This document shows positions 1-6,097 of a DNA stretch of 6,881 nt, in pieces. The DNA is taken from positions 1 through 6,881 of the forward strand of contig JAQVXN010000103.1 in assembly GCA_028709135.1 (NCBI GenBank). Direction: 5' to 3'. The notes beneath the pieces are model-generated. The model had not been told where the DNA came from. It did not search any database and worked only from the letters and a program-made list of their open reading frames with translations. The first letter of the stretch is position 1, and the number at the start of each line of letters is the position of its first letter. This DNA is from Bacteroidaceae bacterium (GTDB taxonomy: Bacteria; Bacteroidota; Bacteroidia; Bacteroidales; Bacteroidaceae). The position numbers and the translations under genes were made by a program.

Positions 1-131
1 AGCATGGATTTTCCAATGCCAAAAAGGTCAATAAATTGTTTAGGTTTTTTGTTGCGGCTGTAAGGCCATAAACGAGTGCCCGTTCCTCCTGCGAGGATGA
101 TGCAATAGTTATTGGAAATATTGTTAGACAT
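1..131 (-). CDS. manC: Mannose-1-phosphate guanylyltransferase, N-terminal fragment (runs off left edge)
   Basis: Only the first 43 codons lie in the window; the gene continues beyond base 1. The translation begins MSNNISNNYCIILAGGTGTR. It carries the nucleotidyltransferase signature LAGGTGTRLWPYSR (residues 13-26), followed by PKQF (30-33). This GGxGTRLWPxSR...PKQF pattern is typical of GDP-mannose pyrophosphorylases, which make GDP-mannose and pyrophosphate from GTP and mannose-1-phosphate in the cytoplasm. The product feeds GDP-mannose and GDP-fucose synthesis for surface glycans. The WP-S-R and PKQF residues argue against a glucose-1-phosphate thymidylyl- or uridylyltransferase. The ATG at 129-131 is the only start that leaves a normal-length lead-in to the motif. 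Whether a C-terminal isomerase domain is fused (the bifunctional form) cannot be seen. The arabinofuranosidase gene lies 114 bases upstream in the same direction; I see no functional reason to link the two. Confidence 0.93.
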   Translation of the reverse strand, partial: MSNNISNNYCIILAGGTGTRLWPYSRNKKPKQFIDLFGIGKSM

Positions 132-184
132 AATTTGTTTTTATATAATTGGTTTGTTTAAAAGCGGTAGATTGATAACTGCTG

Positions 185-192
185 CTAAAATA
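185..192 (-). promoter_or_regulatory. Possible weak -7 box for manC
   Basis: Read on the minus strand this is TATTTTAG, one mismatch from the Bacteroidetes -7 consensus TAnnTTTG. It would give a leader of roughly 45-50 bases before the manC ATG. No TTTG appears at the -33 position, only T-rich sequence. A short palindrome (193-205) abuts it on the upstream side. The 114-base gap before manC makes a separate promoter plausible, but the match is weak in AT-rich DNA. Confidence 0.25.
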
Positions 193-205
193 CGAATTAA
201 ATTCG
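193..205. repeat. 13-bp perfect palindrome between the arabinofuranosidase gene and manC
   Basis: CGAATT and AATTCG flank a single central A. On the minus strand the palindrome lies directly upstream of the weak -7-like box of manC, so it would fall in a promoter spacer. It could be a small operator half-site pair or chance in AT-rich DNA. No T-run follows it, so it does not look like a terminator. Confidence 0.3.
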
Positions 206-245
206 AATAATTTTTTAGAAAAACTTTTTTGTTTGCAAGCTGAGA

Positions 246-2699
246 TTATGGTGCCACTTTCAATTTTAGAATATTGAGAGAAAAGGGAAGAGCTTTAAAG
301 TTCATTTGTTCGGCAATGCCGGATAATTGGATTTCTTTTGATGGCACAACATGTTGTTTTTGCGTAAGTGTATTTTCATCAGAAGCTGTGAATCCTTTCA
401 GTTGTTGCAAAGTGCCATTGGTAGGTTGGAGATTCTTGAAGTTAAGATGAACATTATTTATTTGAGGATCTGGATTGACAATTTTGAGAATGAGAGTATC
501 ACCCTTTTCATTAAGAGCTGCAGCGGAATAAATAGCGCGGAATGAAGGGAGTGAAGTATGGAGCATTTCCTGCCCGTTAATAAATCCACTAATTTCGTTC
601 CCGTTAACCAAGAGGCGAAGTTGATAAGTCTCTCCTTCTTTTACAGTGAACGGACGTTGATCAGAAGATGTTTTACTACCGTTTATGCAGCTTTCAAGGA
701 CACTTTTGGTATTTCCCCAGCCACCAATGTTCCACCAACAGTAATTTTTGTCGTCCTGATAATTGAATATAAGTAGAAAACCTTCGTCTCCACTTATTTT
801 TTTTGCATTAACATTGATTTCATAGGCTGTTTGGGAAATAGGTTGATTAAAAATGGAAACGCAATTTTCATCTTGAGAATTTTGGATATAGTTGAGACTA
901 CCTTTTTGCCACTTGCCATGTTCCGGGATCCAATGGGTTAAACCTTTTGTATAGTTGTCTTTAGCAATAAAATTGTCGTTTGGATCAATTATGGCAAACG
1001 ATTCAAATTGAGCTGCTGTTTTCCATGTACCTAAACCTGTTCGCAGATTTTTCGGTGCCGCCGCCGTGTTGTTCGTTTCTGTAATTTGAAGGGCTTGCCG
1101 TCCCAAATTATGGGCAAAAAGTTTTTGTACATAATAGGATGGAGTAGCGAAAGATTCCGCGGCCGTAAAATGAATCATGTCATAATCCCATGCGCGGTTG
1201 TTCTCGTGAGTGAAGATGGGCGCAAAACTAGCCATAGCACATACGTCAGCATTTCGTTCCATTCCCAGCATGTAGATGGCTTCGCCTAATGCGCTTTGGA
1301 TAGTTCCGTTTTTGCCATAAGTTCCAGATTCATTGGCAGCATATTCTCCATTATAAATCTGATGCTTGCGAGCATAATGGTCATACTTCGTGAAATTTTG
1401 TCGCATCCAAGAATAGGATCTGTAATAATGCTCGTCTAAGAAATCTACAGGATAGTTATTGCGCCATGAAGGGGAATCGGTGCCCCAGGCTTCAACGTTG
1501 CCGATGATTTTAATTTGTGGAAAACGAGAGAGAATGCTTTTACGGAATAAATTATAACGTTGTGGATATTCTTGGCTACGGGCATCGTTTCCTGCCTGAT
1601 AGTTTTCGTTCCCTAATTCAATATACTTGATATTATATGGTTGGGAATGTCCATTTTTTGCGCGGAGAGCTCCCATTGGAGTATGAATGTCTCCGTTCGC
1701 ATATTCGAGGGCGTCCAATACATCGTTAATATAAGGTTGCAGAGAATCTATAGGAATAGAATATTCATGTCCAAGACCTATATTTACTACAAAAAGAGGG
1801 GCTGCATGGAGATCTTCGCACATTTGCAAATATTCGTCAAATCCTAAACCGTCTGAAGAACGGTAACCCCAAACTTTGTTCCAATGTCCTGGACGTTGCT
1901 CAATGGGGCCAATGGTACGTCGCCACTGGAAAGCATTTTCATAAGAGCCAACGCCTTCAACATAACAACCTCCAGGGAAACGAATAAAACCAGGATGAAC
2001 ATCATAAAGCATCTGCGCCAAGTCTGGACGAAGGCCATTTTTGCGATTTTTAAATGTTGGTGGAAAAAGTGAAACCATATCAATATCAACTGTTCCCGGA
2101 TGGTCAAATAGCAATGAAAAATGTGCAGCACTATCGTTAGAGTTGGAAGTGATTGTAGCTGTATACTTTTTCCACGATTTTCCTATTGAGCTGAAAATAG
2201 TACGTGCATAAATTTTAGTGCCGTCTGCACTTTGCAAGGAAGCTGCGATCTGTCCATGATATCCTTTTGGTGCCTGCATCCATAAATTGAGTGTATAAGT
2301 TCGACCTTTTACGGCATTAATACCCCAAAAGCCTTCGTTTGAAATACCGGAAAGAAATTTCATATTTGTGCCAGATGAAATATTTACGTGAAGAGCTTCT
2401 CCTTGTACTTTGTTGAGTAGGCCCTTTGTGAATAAGCTTGTTTGTGCTGAACCCAATGAACGCCATCCTTCTGGAATATTAGAATTATCTTCAAAAGAAC
2501 GATTCCGAATGAGTTCTGCATAGATTCCTCCGTCGCCAGCATGATTAATTTCTTCAAAAAATAAACCGTAAAGTGAAGAATTAATTTGGGGACCTTTTTG
2601 ACTACCGTCGATAGTTAGTATTGTTTGCCCCATGATTGTTGCTGTAAAGAGAAAAAGGCAGCAGGTTAGGATTGGTTTCAGTTTCATAGAATGTATCAT
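246..2699 (-). CDS. Secreted GH51 alpha-L-arabinofuranosidase with N-terminal CBM-like and inserted C-terminal domain
   Basis: This enzyme removes terminal alpha-L-arabinofuranosyl residues from arabinan, arabinoxylan or arabinogalactan side chains. A signal peptide covers residues 5-24 (hydrophobic core ILTCCLFLFTATIM, likely cut near MG-Q), so the enzyme probably acts in the periplasm or outside; no clear lipobox is present. GLFFEEINHAGDGG (45-58) opens the GH51 core. Residues about 74-215 resemble a CBM4/9-type beta-sandwich, and the barrel resumes at FIRFPGG (238-244). The acid/base is E365 in ELGNEN, and the likely nucleophile is E452 in YNGEYA. The barrel ends near TPSYYVQKLF (519-528). 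A LamG-like or DUF1080-like segment (about 565-720, containing CWWNIGGWGN) interrupts the C-terminal sandwich, which resumes at YSAAALNEKGD. Overall the protein resembles the long plant-like GH51 clade. Two starts are possible: ATG at 2699, or Met5 at 2687 (MKLKPIL), which gives a more typical signal peptide. An exact -7 box lies upstream. No SusC/SusD or regulator genes are visible nearby. Confidence 0.93.
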   Translation of the reverse strand: MIHSMKLKPILTCCLFLFTATIMGQTILTIDGSQKGPQINSSLYGLFFEEINHAGDGGIYAELIRNRSFEDNSNIPEGWRSLGSAQTSLFTKGLLNKVQGEALHVNISSGTNMKFLSGISNEGFWGINAVKGRTYTLNLWMQAPKGYHGQIAASLQSADGTKIYARTIFSSIGKSWKKYTATITSNSNDSAAHFSLLFDHPGTVDIDMVSLFPPTFKNRKNGLRPDLAQMLYDVHPGFIRFPGGCYVEGVGSYENAFQWRRTIGPIEQRPGHWNKVWGYRSSDGLGFDEYLQMCEDLHAAPLFVVNIGLGHEYSIPIDSLQPYINDVLDALEYANGDIHTPMGALRAKNGHSQPYNIKYIELGNENYQAGNDARSQEYPQRYNLFRKSILSRFPQIKIIGNVEAWGTDSPSWRNNYPVDFLDEHYYRSYSWMRQNFTKYDHYARKHQIYNGEYAANESGTYGKNGTIQSALGEAIYMLGMERNADVCAMASFAPIFTHENNRAWDYDMIHFTAAESFATPSYYVQKLFAHNLGRQALQITETNNTAAAPKNLRTGLGTWKTAAQFESFAIIDPNDNFIAKDNYTKGLTHWIPEHGKWQKGSLNYIQNSQDENCVSIFNQPISQTAYEINVNAKKISGDEGFLLIFNYQDDKNYCWWNIGGWGNTKSVLESCINGSKTSSDQRPFTVKEGETYQLRLLVNGNEISGFINGQEMLHTSLPSFRAIYSAAALNEKGDTLILKIVNPDPQINNVHLNFKNLQPTNGTLQQLKGFTASDENTLTQKQHVVPSKEIQLSGIAEQMNFKALPFSLNILKLKVAP

Positions 2700-2731
2700 T
2701 TATTATATGTAATATAGGTTTTGGCTACGTG

Positions 2732-2739
2732 CAAATATA
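2732..2739 (-). promoter_or_regulatory. Bacteroidetes -7 promoter box for the arabinofuranosidase gene
   Basis: On the minus strand this reads TATATTTG, an exact match to TAnnTTTG. It lies 32 bases before the first ATG at 2699, giving a leader of about 25 bases. The -33 region has only T-rich sequence and no clear TTTG, which may mean a weak or activator-dependent promoter. A 6-bp inverted repeat (2744-2760) lies just upstream, in the spacer. Confidence 0.6.
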
Positions 2740-2743
2740 CAGA

Positions 2744-2760
2744 TTTTCTTTTTGAGAAAA
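2744..2760. repeat. Small inverted repeat in the divergent promoter region
   Basis: TTTTCT (2744-2749) and AGAAAA (2755-2760) are perfect complements separated by 5 bases. The repeat lies in the spacer directly upstream of the minus-strand -7 box, where a regulator could bind. It is short and AT-rich, so chance is a real alternative. It is too far from any gene end to be a terminator. Confidence 0.25.
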
Positions 2761-2858
2761 GAATAAAAACAGGATAAATGATTGAAGCAAACTGATCAAA
2801 GGCAGAGGTGAAAATCTAATCAGTCCGAAAATATTTCTTTAATTTCAGCGAAAATCAT

Positions 2859-2866
2859 TATCTTTG
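2859..2866 (+). promoter_or_regulatory. Bacteroidetes -7 promoter box for ruvB, very close to the start codon
   Basis: TATCTTTG matches TAnnTTTG exactly. TTTC or TTTA (2834-2841) lies at about the right distance for an imperfect -33 element. The box ends only 7 bases before the ruvB ATG. Transcription in this phylum usually begins a few bases after the box, so the message would have almost no 5' leader. Confidence 0.7.
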
Positions 2867-2873
2867 CGGGATA

Positions 2874-3911
2874 ATGGAAGATACGTTTGACATTCGTGCA
2901 GAACAGAGTGGTACGCAAACAGACAAGGAATATGAGAATGCCTTGCGCCCTCTTACTTTCGATGACTTTAGTGGCCAAACGAAAGTTGTGGACAATTTGC
3001 GCGTTTTTGTGGAGGCTGCCAAATATCGTGGCGAGCCACTTGATCATACTTTGCTTCATGGACCACCGGGATTGGGAAAAACTACATTAAGTAACATCAT
3101 CGCCAATGAGCTTGGCGTTGGTTTTAAAATCACTTCGGGTCCTGTTTTGGACAAGCCAGGAGATTTAGCTGGCTTACTCACTTCTTTAGAGCCACATGAT
3201 GTCCTTTTTATTGATGAGATTCATCGTCTTTCACCCATTGTTGAAGAATATCTTTATTCCGCAATGGAGGACTATCGAATAGATATCATGATAGACAAAG
3301 GACCTTCTGCCCGAAGTATTCAGATAGATCTGAATCCATTTACCCTTGTAGGAGCTACGACACGGAGTGGTTTACTTACAGCACCCCTTCGAGCTCGTTT
3401 CGGAATCAATCTGCATTTGGAATATTACGATGCTAAAATACTGGAACATATTTTGACTCGTTCTGCTCGTATTTTGCATTTGGCCATAGAAAAGGATGCT
3501 GCAGCAGAGATTGCACGTCGTAGTCGGGGGACTCCGCGTATTGCAAATGCTCTTTTGCGTCGTGTACGGGATTTCGCACAAGTAAAAGGCAACGGAAAAA
3601 TAGATTTGAAAATTGCACATATTGCTTTAGAGGCCCTTAATATAGACCAATATGGATTGGACGAAATTGACAATAAGATTTTGAGTACAATTATTGATAA
3701 ATTCAATGGAGGTCCAGTCGGAGTAACCACAATTGCAACGGCTATTGGAGAAGACTCTGGTACACTCGAAGAAGTGTATGAACCGTTTCTCATTATGGAA
3801 GGCTTTATCAAGCGTACACCACGTGGACGCGAAGCCACCGATTTGGCTTATAAACATTTAGGCCGTAATCGTTACAGCTTTCCTAGTGATGATCCGGGAT
3901 TGTTTGATTAA
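2874..3911 (+). CDS. ruvB: Holliday junction branch migration helicase RuvB
   Basis: RuvB is the AAA+ hexameric motor that, loaded by RuvA, drives branch migration of Holliday junctions in recombination and replication-fork repair. The 345-residue length is normal. Visible motifs are Walker A GPPGLGKT (63-70), Walker B LFIDE (111-115), sensor 1 GATTR (160-164), the arginine finger in PLRARFG (R173 likely) and GTPR (219-222) in the lid region. A C-terminal winged helix (about 258-335) carries RTPRGR (314-319), a DNA-contacting loop. The core LHGPPGLGKTTLSNIIANEL and the RuvB-typical SAMEDYRIDIMIDKGPSARS leave little doubt. The acidic N-terminus (MEDTFDIR) matches what I recall of Bacteroides RuvB, which supports the ATG at 2874 although no ribosome site precedes it. 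A short acidic tail (SFPSDDPGLFD) follows the winged helix. ruvA and ruvC are not in the window, as is common in this phylum. ybeY follows after 11 bases. Confidence 0.98.
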   Translation: MEDTFDIRAEQSGTQTDKEYENALRPLTFDDFSGQTKVVDNLRVFVEAAKYRGEPLDHTLLHGPPGLGKTTLSNIIANELGVGFKITSGPVLDKPGDLAGLLTSLEPHDVLFIDEIHRLSPIVEEYLYSAMEDYRIDIMIDKGPSARSIQIDLNPFTLVGATTRSGLLTAPLRARFGINLHLEYYDAKILEHILTRSARILHLAIEKDAAAEIARRSRGTPRIANALLRRVRDFAQVKGNGKIDLKIAHIALEALNIDQYGLDEIDNKILSTIIDKFNGGPVGVTTIATAIGEDSGTLEEVYEPFLIMEGFIKRTPRGREATDLAYKHLGRNRYSFPSDDPGLFD

Positions 3912-3922
3912 ATAATAAAGTC

Positions 3923-4348
3923 ATGATTACTTATCAATTCGAAAACGTAAAAATGCCAAATCTGTATCGACGTCAAACGACGGCGTGGTTGCGTCGTGTA
4001 GCTGGCTCTTATGGAAGAGAAATTGGCGATATTGCTTATATTTTTTGTAATGATACTAAAATTTTGGAGGTTAATCGTGAATTTTTACATCATGATTATT
4101 TTACCGATATCATTACTTTTGATGACGACGAAGGTAAAATTATTTCAGGAGATATTTTTATTAGTCTTGACACGGTCCGTAGTAATAGCGAAAAGTTCCA
4201 AACTACCTATGATCAGGAACTTCACCGCGTTATTGTTCATGGAGTACTTCATCTTTGTGGTATTAAGGACAAAGGTCCAGGACAACGTAAAATTATGGAA
4301 GCTGCAGAAAATAAAGCCTTGGCATTATTGCCGTCAGAAAATATTTGA
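3923..4348 (+). CDS. ybeY: Endoribonuclease YbeY (rRNA maturation factor)
   Basis: YbeY is a small metal-dependent endoribonuclease needed for 16S rRNA 3'-end maturation and ribosome quality control in bacteria where it has been studied. The 141 residues fit the family. The signature region is HGVLHLCGIKD (106-116), matching the usual HGxLHLxGxDH. H106 and H110 are the first two zinc ligands, but the third His position is D116. The upstream family motif TDIITF (61-66) corresponds to the usual TDVLSF, and GDIFIS (76-81) is also typical. The trailing KGPGQRKIMEAAE helix resembles other Bacteroidales YbeY proteins as I remember them, so the Asp is probably a lineage trait and not damage. The gene begins 11 bases after the ruvB stop, which suggests co-transcription; no clear Shine-Dalgarno precedes it. 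Confidence 0.93.
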   Translation: MITYQFENVKMPNLYRRQTTAWLRRVAGSYGREIGDIAYIFCNDTKILEVNREFLHHDYFTDIITFDDDEGKIISGDIFISLDTVRSNSEKFQTTYDQELHRVIVHGVLHLCGIKDKGPGQRKIMEAAENKALALLPSENI

Positions 4349-4353
4349 ATATA

Positions 4354-4386
4354 AGACTAAAATTTTCTTCCTTCTTTTTTTAGTTT
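4354..4386 (+). other. Weak AT-rich hairpin after ybeY
   Basis: ACTAAAA (4356-4362) pairs with TTTTAGT (4378-4384) across a 15-base loop; a G-T wobble and one A-T pair extend the stem to about 9 bp. The loop and second arm contain a pyrimidine and T-rich run. It could attenuate transcription between ybeY and the acetyltransferase gene. However, the stem has almost no G-C pairs and the T-run is inside the stem, so it is a poor intrinsic terminator. Confidence 0.2.
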
Positions 4387-4424
4387 GAAATCTTTATTAT
4401 TGTATCAATAAAATAACGGCAGTG

Positions 4425-5030
4425 ATGGAGTTAGGAATGCAAAAAAAAGAGGAACATATTATTTTTCGCTGTGCAACAGAAGAGGATATGGTTTCTGTGC
4501 AAGAGATATATGACTATTATGTAAAGCATACTGCCATCACTTTTGATTACAATACGCCCACTGTTCTAGAAATGAAACAACTGATGTTGGAAATATCTAA
4601 AATTTATCCTTATTTGATTTGTTTGGTTGATGGAAAGATAGTGGGATATGCTTATGCTCATGCTGTTTCGCCTCGAGAGGCCTATAAATGGAGCGTGGAA
4701 TTGAGTATTTATTTTGACAGATACAATTTGGGTATGGGATTGGGCTGGCGTCTATATGAGTGTTTGATTCATCTATTGGAAATGCAACATGTTCAAACTG
4801 CTTATGCTTGCATTACACATCCAAATCCCCGCAGTGAACATTTGCATAAGGCATTAGGTTTTACGTTACTTTCTTTATGGCGCCATTCGGGTTATAAATT
4901 TCAGACTTGGCAAGATGTAGTTTGGATGGAAAAGCGTTTAGGACCTTTGTCAACACCTGTGCCCGACTTGATTCTTTTTCCACAATTGGATGCTGCTGCA
5001 GTTAAAAAGGTATTACAAGAAGATGTCTGA
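4425..5030 (+). CDS. GNAT family N-acetyltransferase, phosphinothricin acetyltransferase-like
   Basis: This cytoplasmic enzyme should transfer acetyl from acetyl-CoA to an amine of a small molecule. Numbered from the ATG at 4425 (201 residues), it starts with the GNAT strand IIFRCATEEDM (12-22). The PAT-like segment AYKWSVELSIYF (86-97) holds E92, aligned with the catalytic Glu of PAT/Bar enzymes (TAESTVYV). The acetyl-CoA loop is NLGMGLG (101-107), and HLHKALGF (139-146) and GYKFQTWQDVVWMEKRL (156-172) complete the PAT pattern. Natural substrates of such chromosomal homologues are usually unknown (methionine sulfoximine and similar amino acids are candidates), so drug or herbicide resistance should not be assumed. 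About 30 residues beyond the usual PAT end form a short C-terminal extension. A GTG at 4422 and an ATG at 4437 are alternative starts; the ATG at 4425 is chosen by codon preference. A run of eight A bases (4441-4448) lies near the start. Confidence 0.85.
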   Translation: MELGMQKKEEHIIFRCATEEDMVSVQEIYDYYVKHTAITFDYNTPTVLEMKQLMLEISKIYPYLICLVDGKIVGYAYAHAVSPREAYKWSVELSIYFDRYNLGMGLGWRLYECLIHLLEMQHVQTAYACITHPNPRSEHLHKALGFTLLSLWRHSGYKFQTWQDVVWMEKRLGPLSTPVPDLILFPQLDAAAVKKVLQEDV

Positions 5031-5050
5031 AAATTTGTAAGGTGTAAATT

Positions 5051-6019
5051 ATGAAATATAAGATTTTGGCCTTGATTATCTGCTTGTGGCTAACGCAAAC
5101 GTGGTGTATAGCTAAAATGAATTTGCCAGGCAAGGCAAAGCTGATAGAGGGGGTTATATATAAGGAGACACCGCAAGGTGTTTTAAGGTTAGACATTTTT
5201 AAGCCAGACAGTACTTCGCATCAGACATCTCCTGTTTTTGTTTTTATTCATGGTGGGTCTTGGAGTGCTTTAGATCGCACAACTATTCGTTCTGCATTTC
5301 GTTTTCAAATGCTTGAAAAACTTTTACAGGAAGGCTATGCTGTTGTGAGTATTGATTATCGGTTAGTGAATGACAAAAATGAGGTGATTTATCCTGAACC
5401 TTTGTCAGATTGCATGGATGCTATTCGCTGGATTCGCAAAGAACAACTTAACTATGGGTTTGATATAGCTAAAATTGCGGTAGGCGGATGCTCGGCAGGA
5501 GGTCATTTGGCGCTTATGACTGCTTATGCGCCTGAACTATTAGCTCCAGGTTCAGTAGAACTTAAATCGTATTCTGCGCGAGTTAATTGCTGTGTGGATA
5601 TTTATGGACCTACTCACTTGGGCAAGATGTTTCTTCCAACGTTGTTACCTCCAGTACTAGCGTTAGCTCATCTTGTGATTCCGAAAGCAAAAATGCATGA
5701 AAGACAGATGCTGCTTCAGGCTTTTACGAGACAGAATAGTTCGCATCCTTGGCGGCGTCATAGGATCTGTAAAGTTTTTTCTCCTGTTTCATACGTCGAT
5801 AGAGCTGTTCCGACAATTATTTTTCATGGCAATAAAGACGGTTTGGTGCCGTTTGCACAGTCACGACTATTACAAAAAAAACTTCAGAAACGAAATAAAA
5901 TTGTTTTACTCAAAGTCATCGAGGGACAAGATCACGGTTTTCCCACTTTAGATAAATCAAGGGGTGAAAAAATCGCGGCTGAAACGTATAATTTTCTTTT
6001 ACGCTATAATCATACGTAG
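5051..6019 (+). CDS. Exported alpha/beta-hydrolase, esterase/lipase type (BD-FAE-like)
   Basis: This is probably a carboxylesterase acting on short acyl esters; the substrate is unknown. The 322 residues begin with a likely Sec signal peptide (MKYKILALIICLWLTQTWCIA, residues 1-21). No good lipobox is seen, so a periplasmic location is favoured. FIHGGSW (65-71) gives the oxyanion-hole HGG. The nucleophile is S148 in GCSAG (146-150), followed by GHLAL. The acid is D263 in FHGNKDGLVP, and the base is H295 in EGQDHGFP, so the full triad is present in normal order. Residues about 187-245 form a longer hydrophobic and basic segment between the core strands that could cover the active site. HGG rules out a plain proline iminopeptidase, and the spacing fits esterases of the BD-FAE/Aes type, some of which deacylate plant polysaccharides. 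The gene starts 20 bases after the acetyltransferase stop, so both are likely on one transcript. Confidence 0.88.
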   Translation: MKYKILALIICLWLTQTWCIAKMNLPGKAKLIEGVIYKETPQGVLRLDIFKPDSTSHQTSPVFVFIHGGSWSALDRTTIRSAFRFQMLEKLLQEGYAVVSIDYRLVNDKNEVIYPEPLSDCMDAIRWIRKEQLNYGFDIAKIAVGGCSAGGHLALMTAYAPELLAPGSVELKSYSARVNCCVDIYGPTHLGKMFLPTLLPPVLALAHLVIPKAKMHERQMLLQAFTRQNSSHPWRRHRICKVFSPVSYVDRAVPTIIFHGNKDGLVPFAQSRLLQKKLQKRNKIVLLKVIEGQDHGFPTLDKSRGEKIAAETYNFLLRYNHT

Positions 6020-6052
6020 AAAGACTCGTGGTGAAAGCCAATCACAAAAGAA

Positions 6053-6084
6053 TTTGGATATATAAAAAATTAAGACTACATTTG
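6053..6084 (+). promoter_or_regulatory. Bacteroidetes housekeeping promoter for the ompH-murI genes
   Basis: TTTG (6053-6056) is separated by 20 bases from TACATTTG (6077-6084). Both boxes match the Bacteroidetes -33 and -7 consensus, at typical spacing. It is the best promoter in the window. It lies 33 bases after the hydrolase stop and 13 bases before the first ompH ATG, so it should start a new transcript here. Confidence 0.8.
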
Positions 6085-6097
6085 CAGAGGTAAATAT

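Noticed and set aside
205..240. Possible terminator after the arabinofuranosidase gene (A-run and T-run near 210-230)
   Set aside because: AAAAAG and TTTTT runs adjoin with no loop and no G-C pairs, so no stable hairpin with a trailing T-run can be drawn.
1844..2131. 95-codon minus-strand frame inside the arabinofuranosidase gene
   Set aside because: It overlaps the GH51 gene on the same strand in another frame, and no start context or protein family is visible.
1..2699. A polysaccharide utilisation locus around the arabinofuranosidase
   Set aside because: No SusC/SusD pair, hybrid two-component regulator or other glycoside hydrolase is present in the window, and manC and ruvB flank the gene.
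3425..3838. 137-codon open frame on the minus strand inside ruvB
   Set aside because: It lies wholly antisense to a clear ruvB gene, its translation has no recognisable domain, and the long frame is explained by ruvB codon structure.
4011..4388. 125-codon plus-strand frame overlapping ybeY
   Set aside because: It is a shifted-frame shadow of ybeY. Its hydrophobic I/L/F-rich translation is typical of AT-rich out-of-frame sequence, not a real membrane protein.
4384..4424. Possible promoter for the acetyltransferase gene (TTTG at 4384-4387)
   Set aside because: No TAnnTTTG-like box lies 17-23 bases downstream; TATTATTG (4395-4402) is too close and mismatched.
4425..5030. Calling the acetyltransferase a herbicide or antibiotic resistance gene
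   Set aside because: The PAT-like motifs place it in the family, but chromosomal members often act on other amines and nothing around it suggests a resistance element.
6020..6052. Possible terminator hairpin between the hydrolase gene and the ompH promoter
   Set aside because: Only a 3-bp GTG/CAC pairing can be found and no T-run follows.
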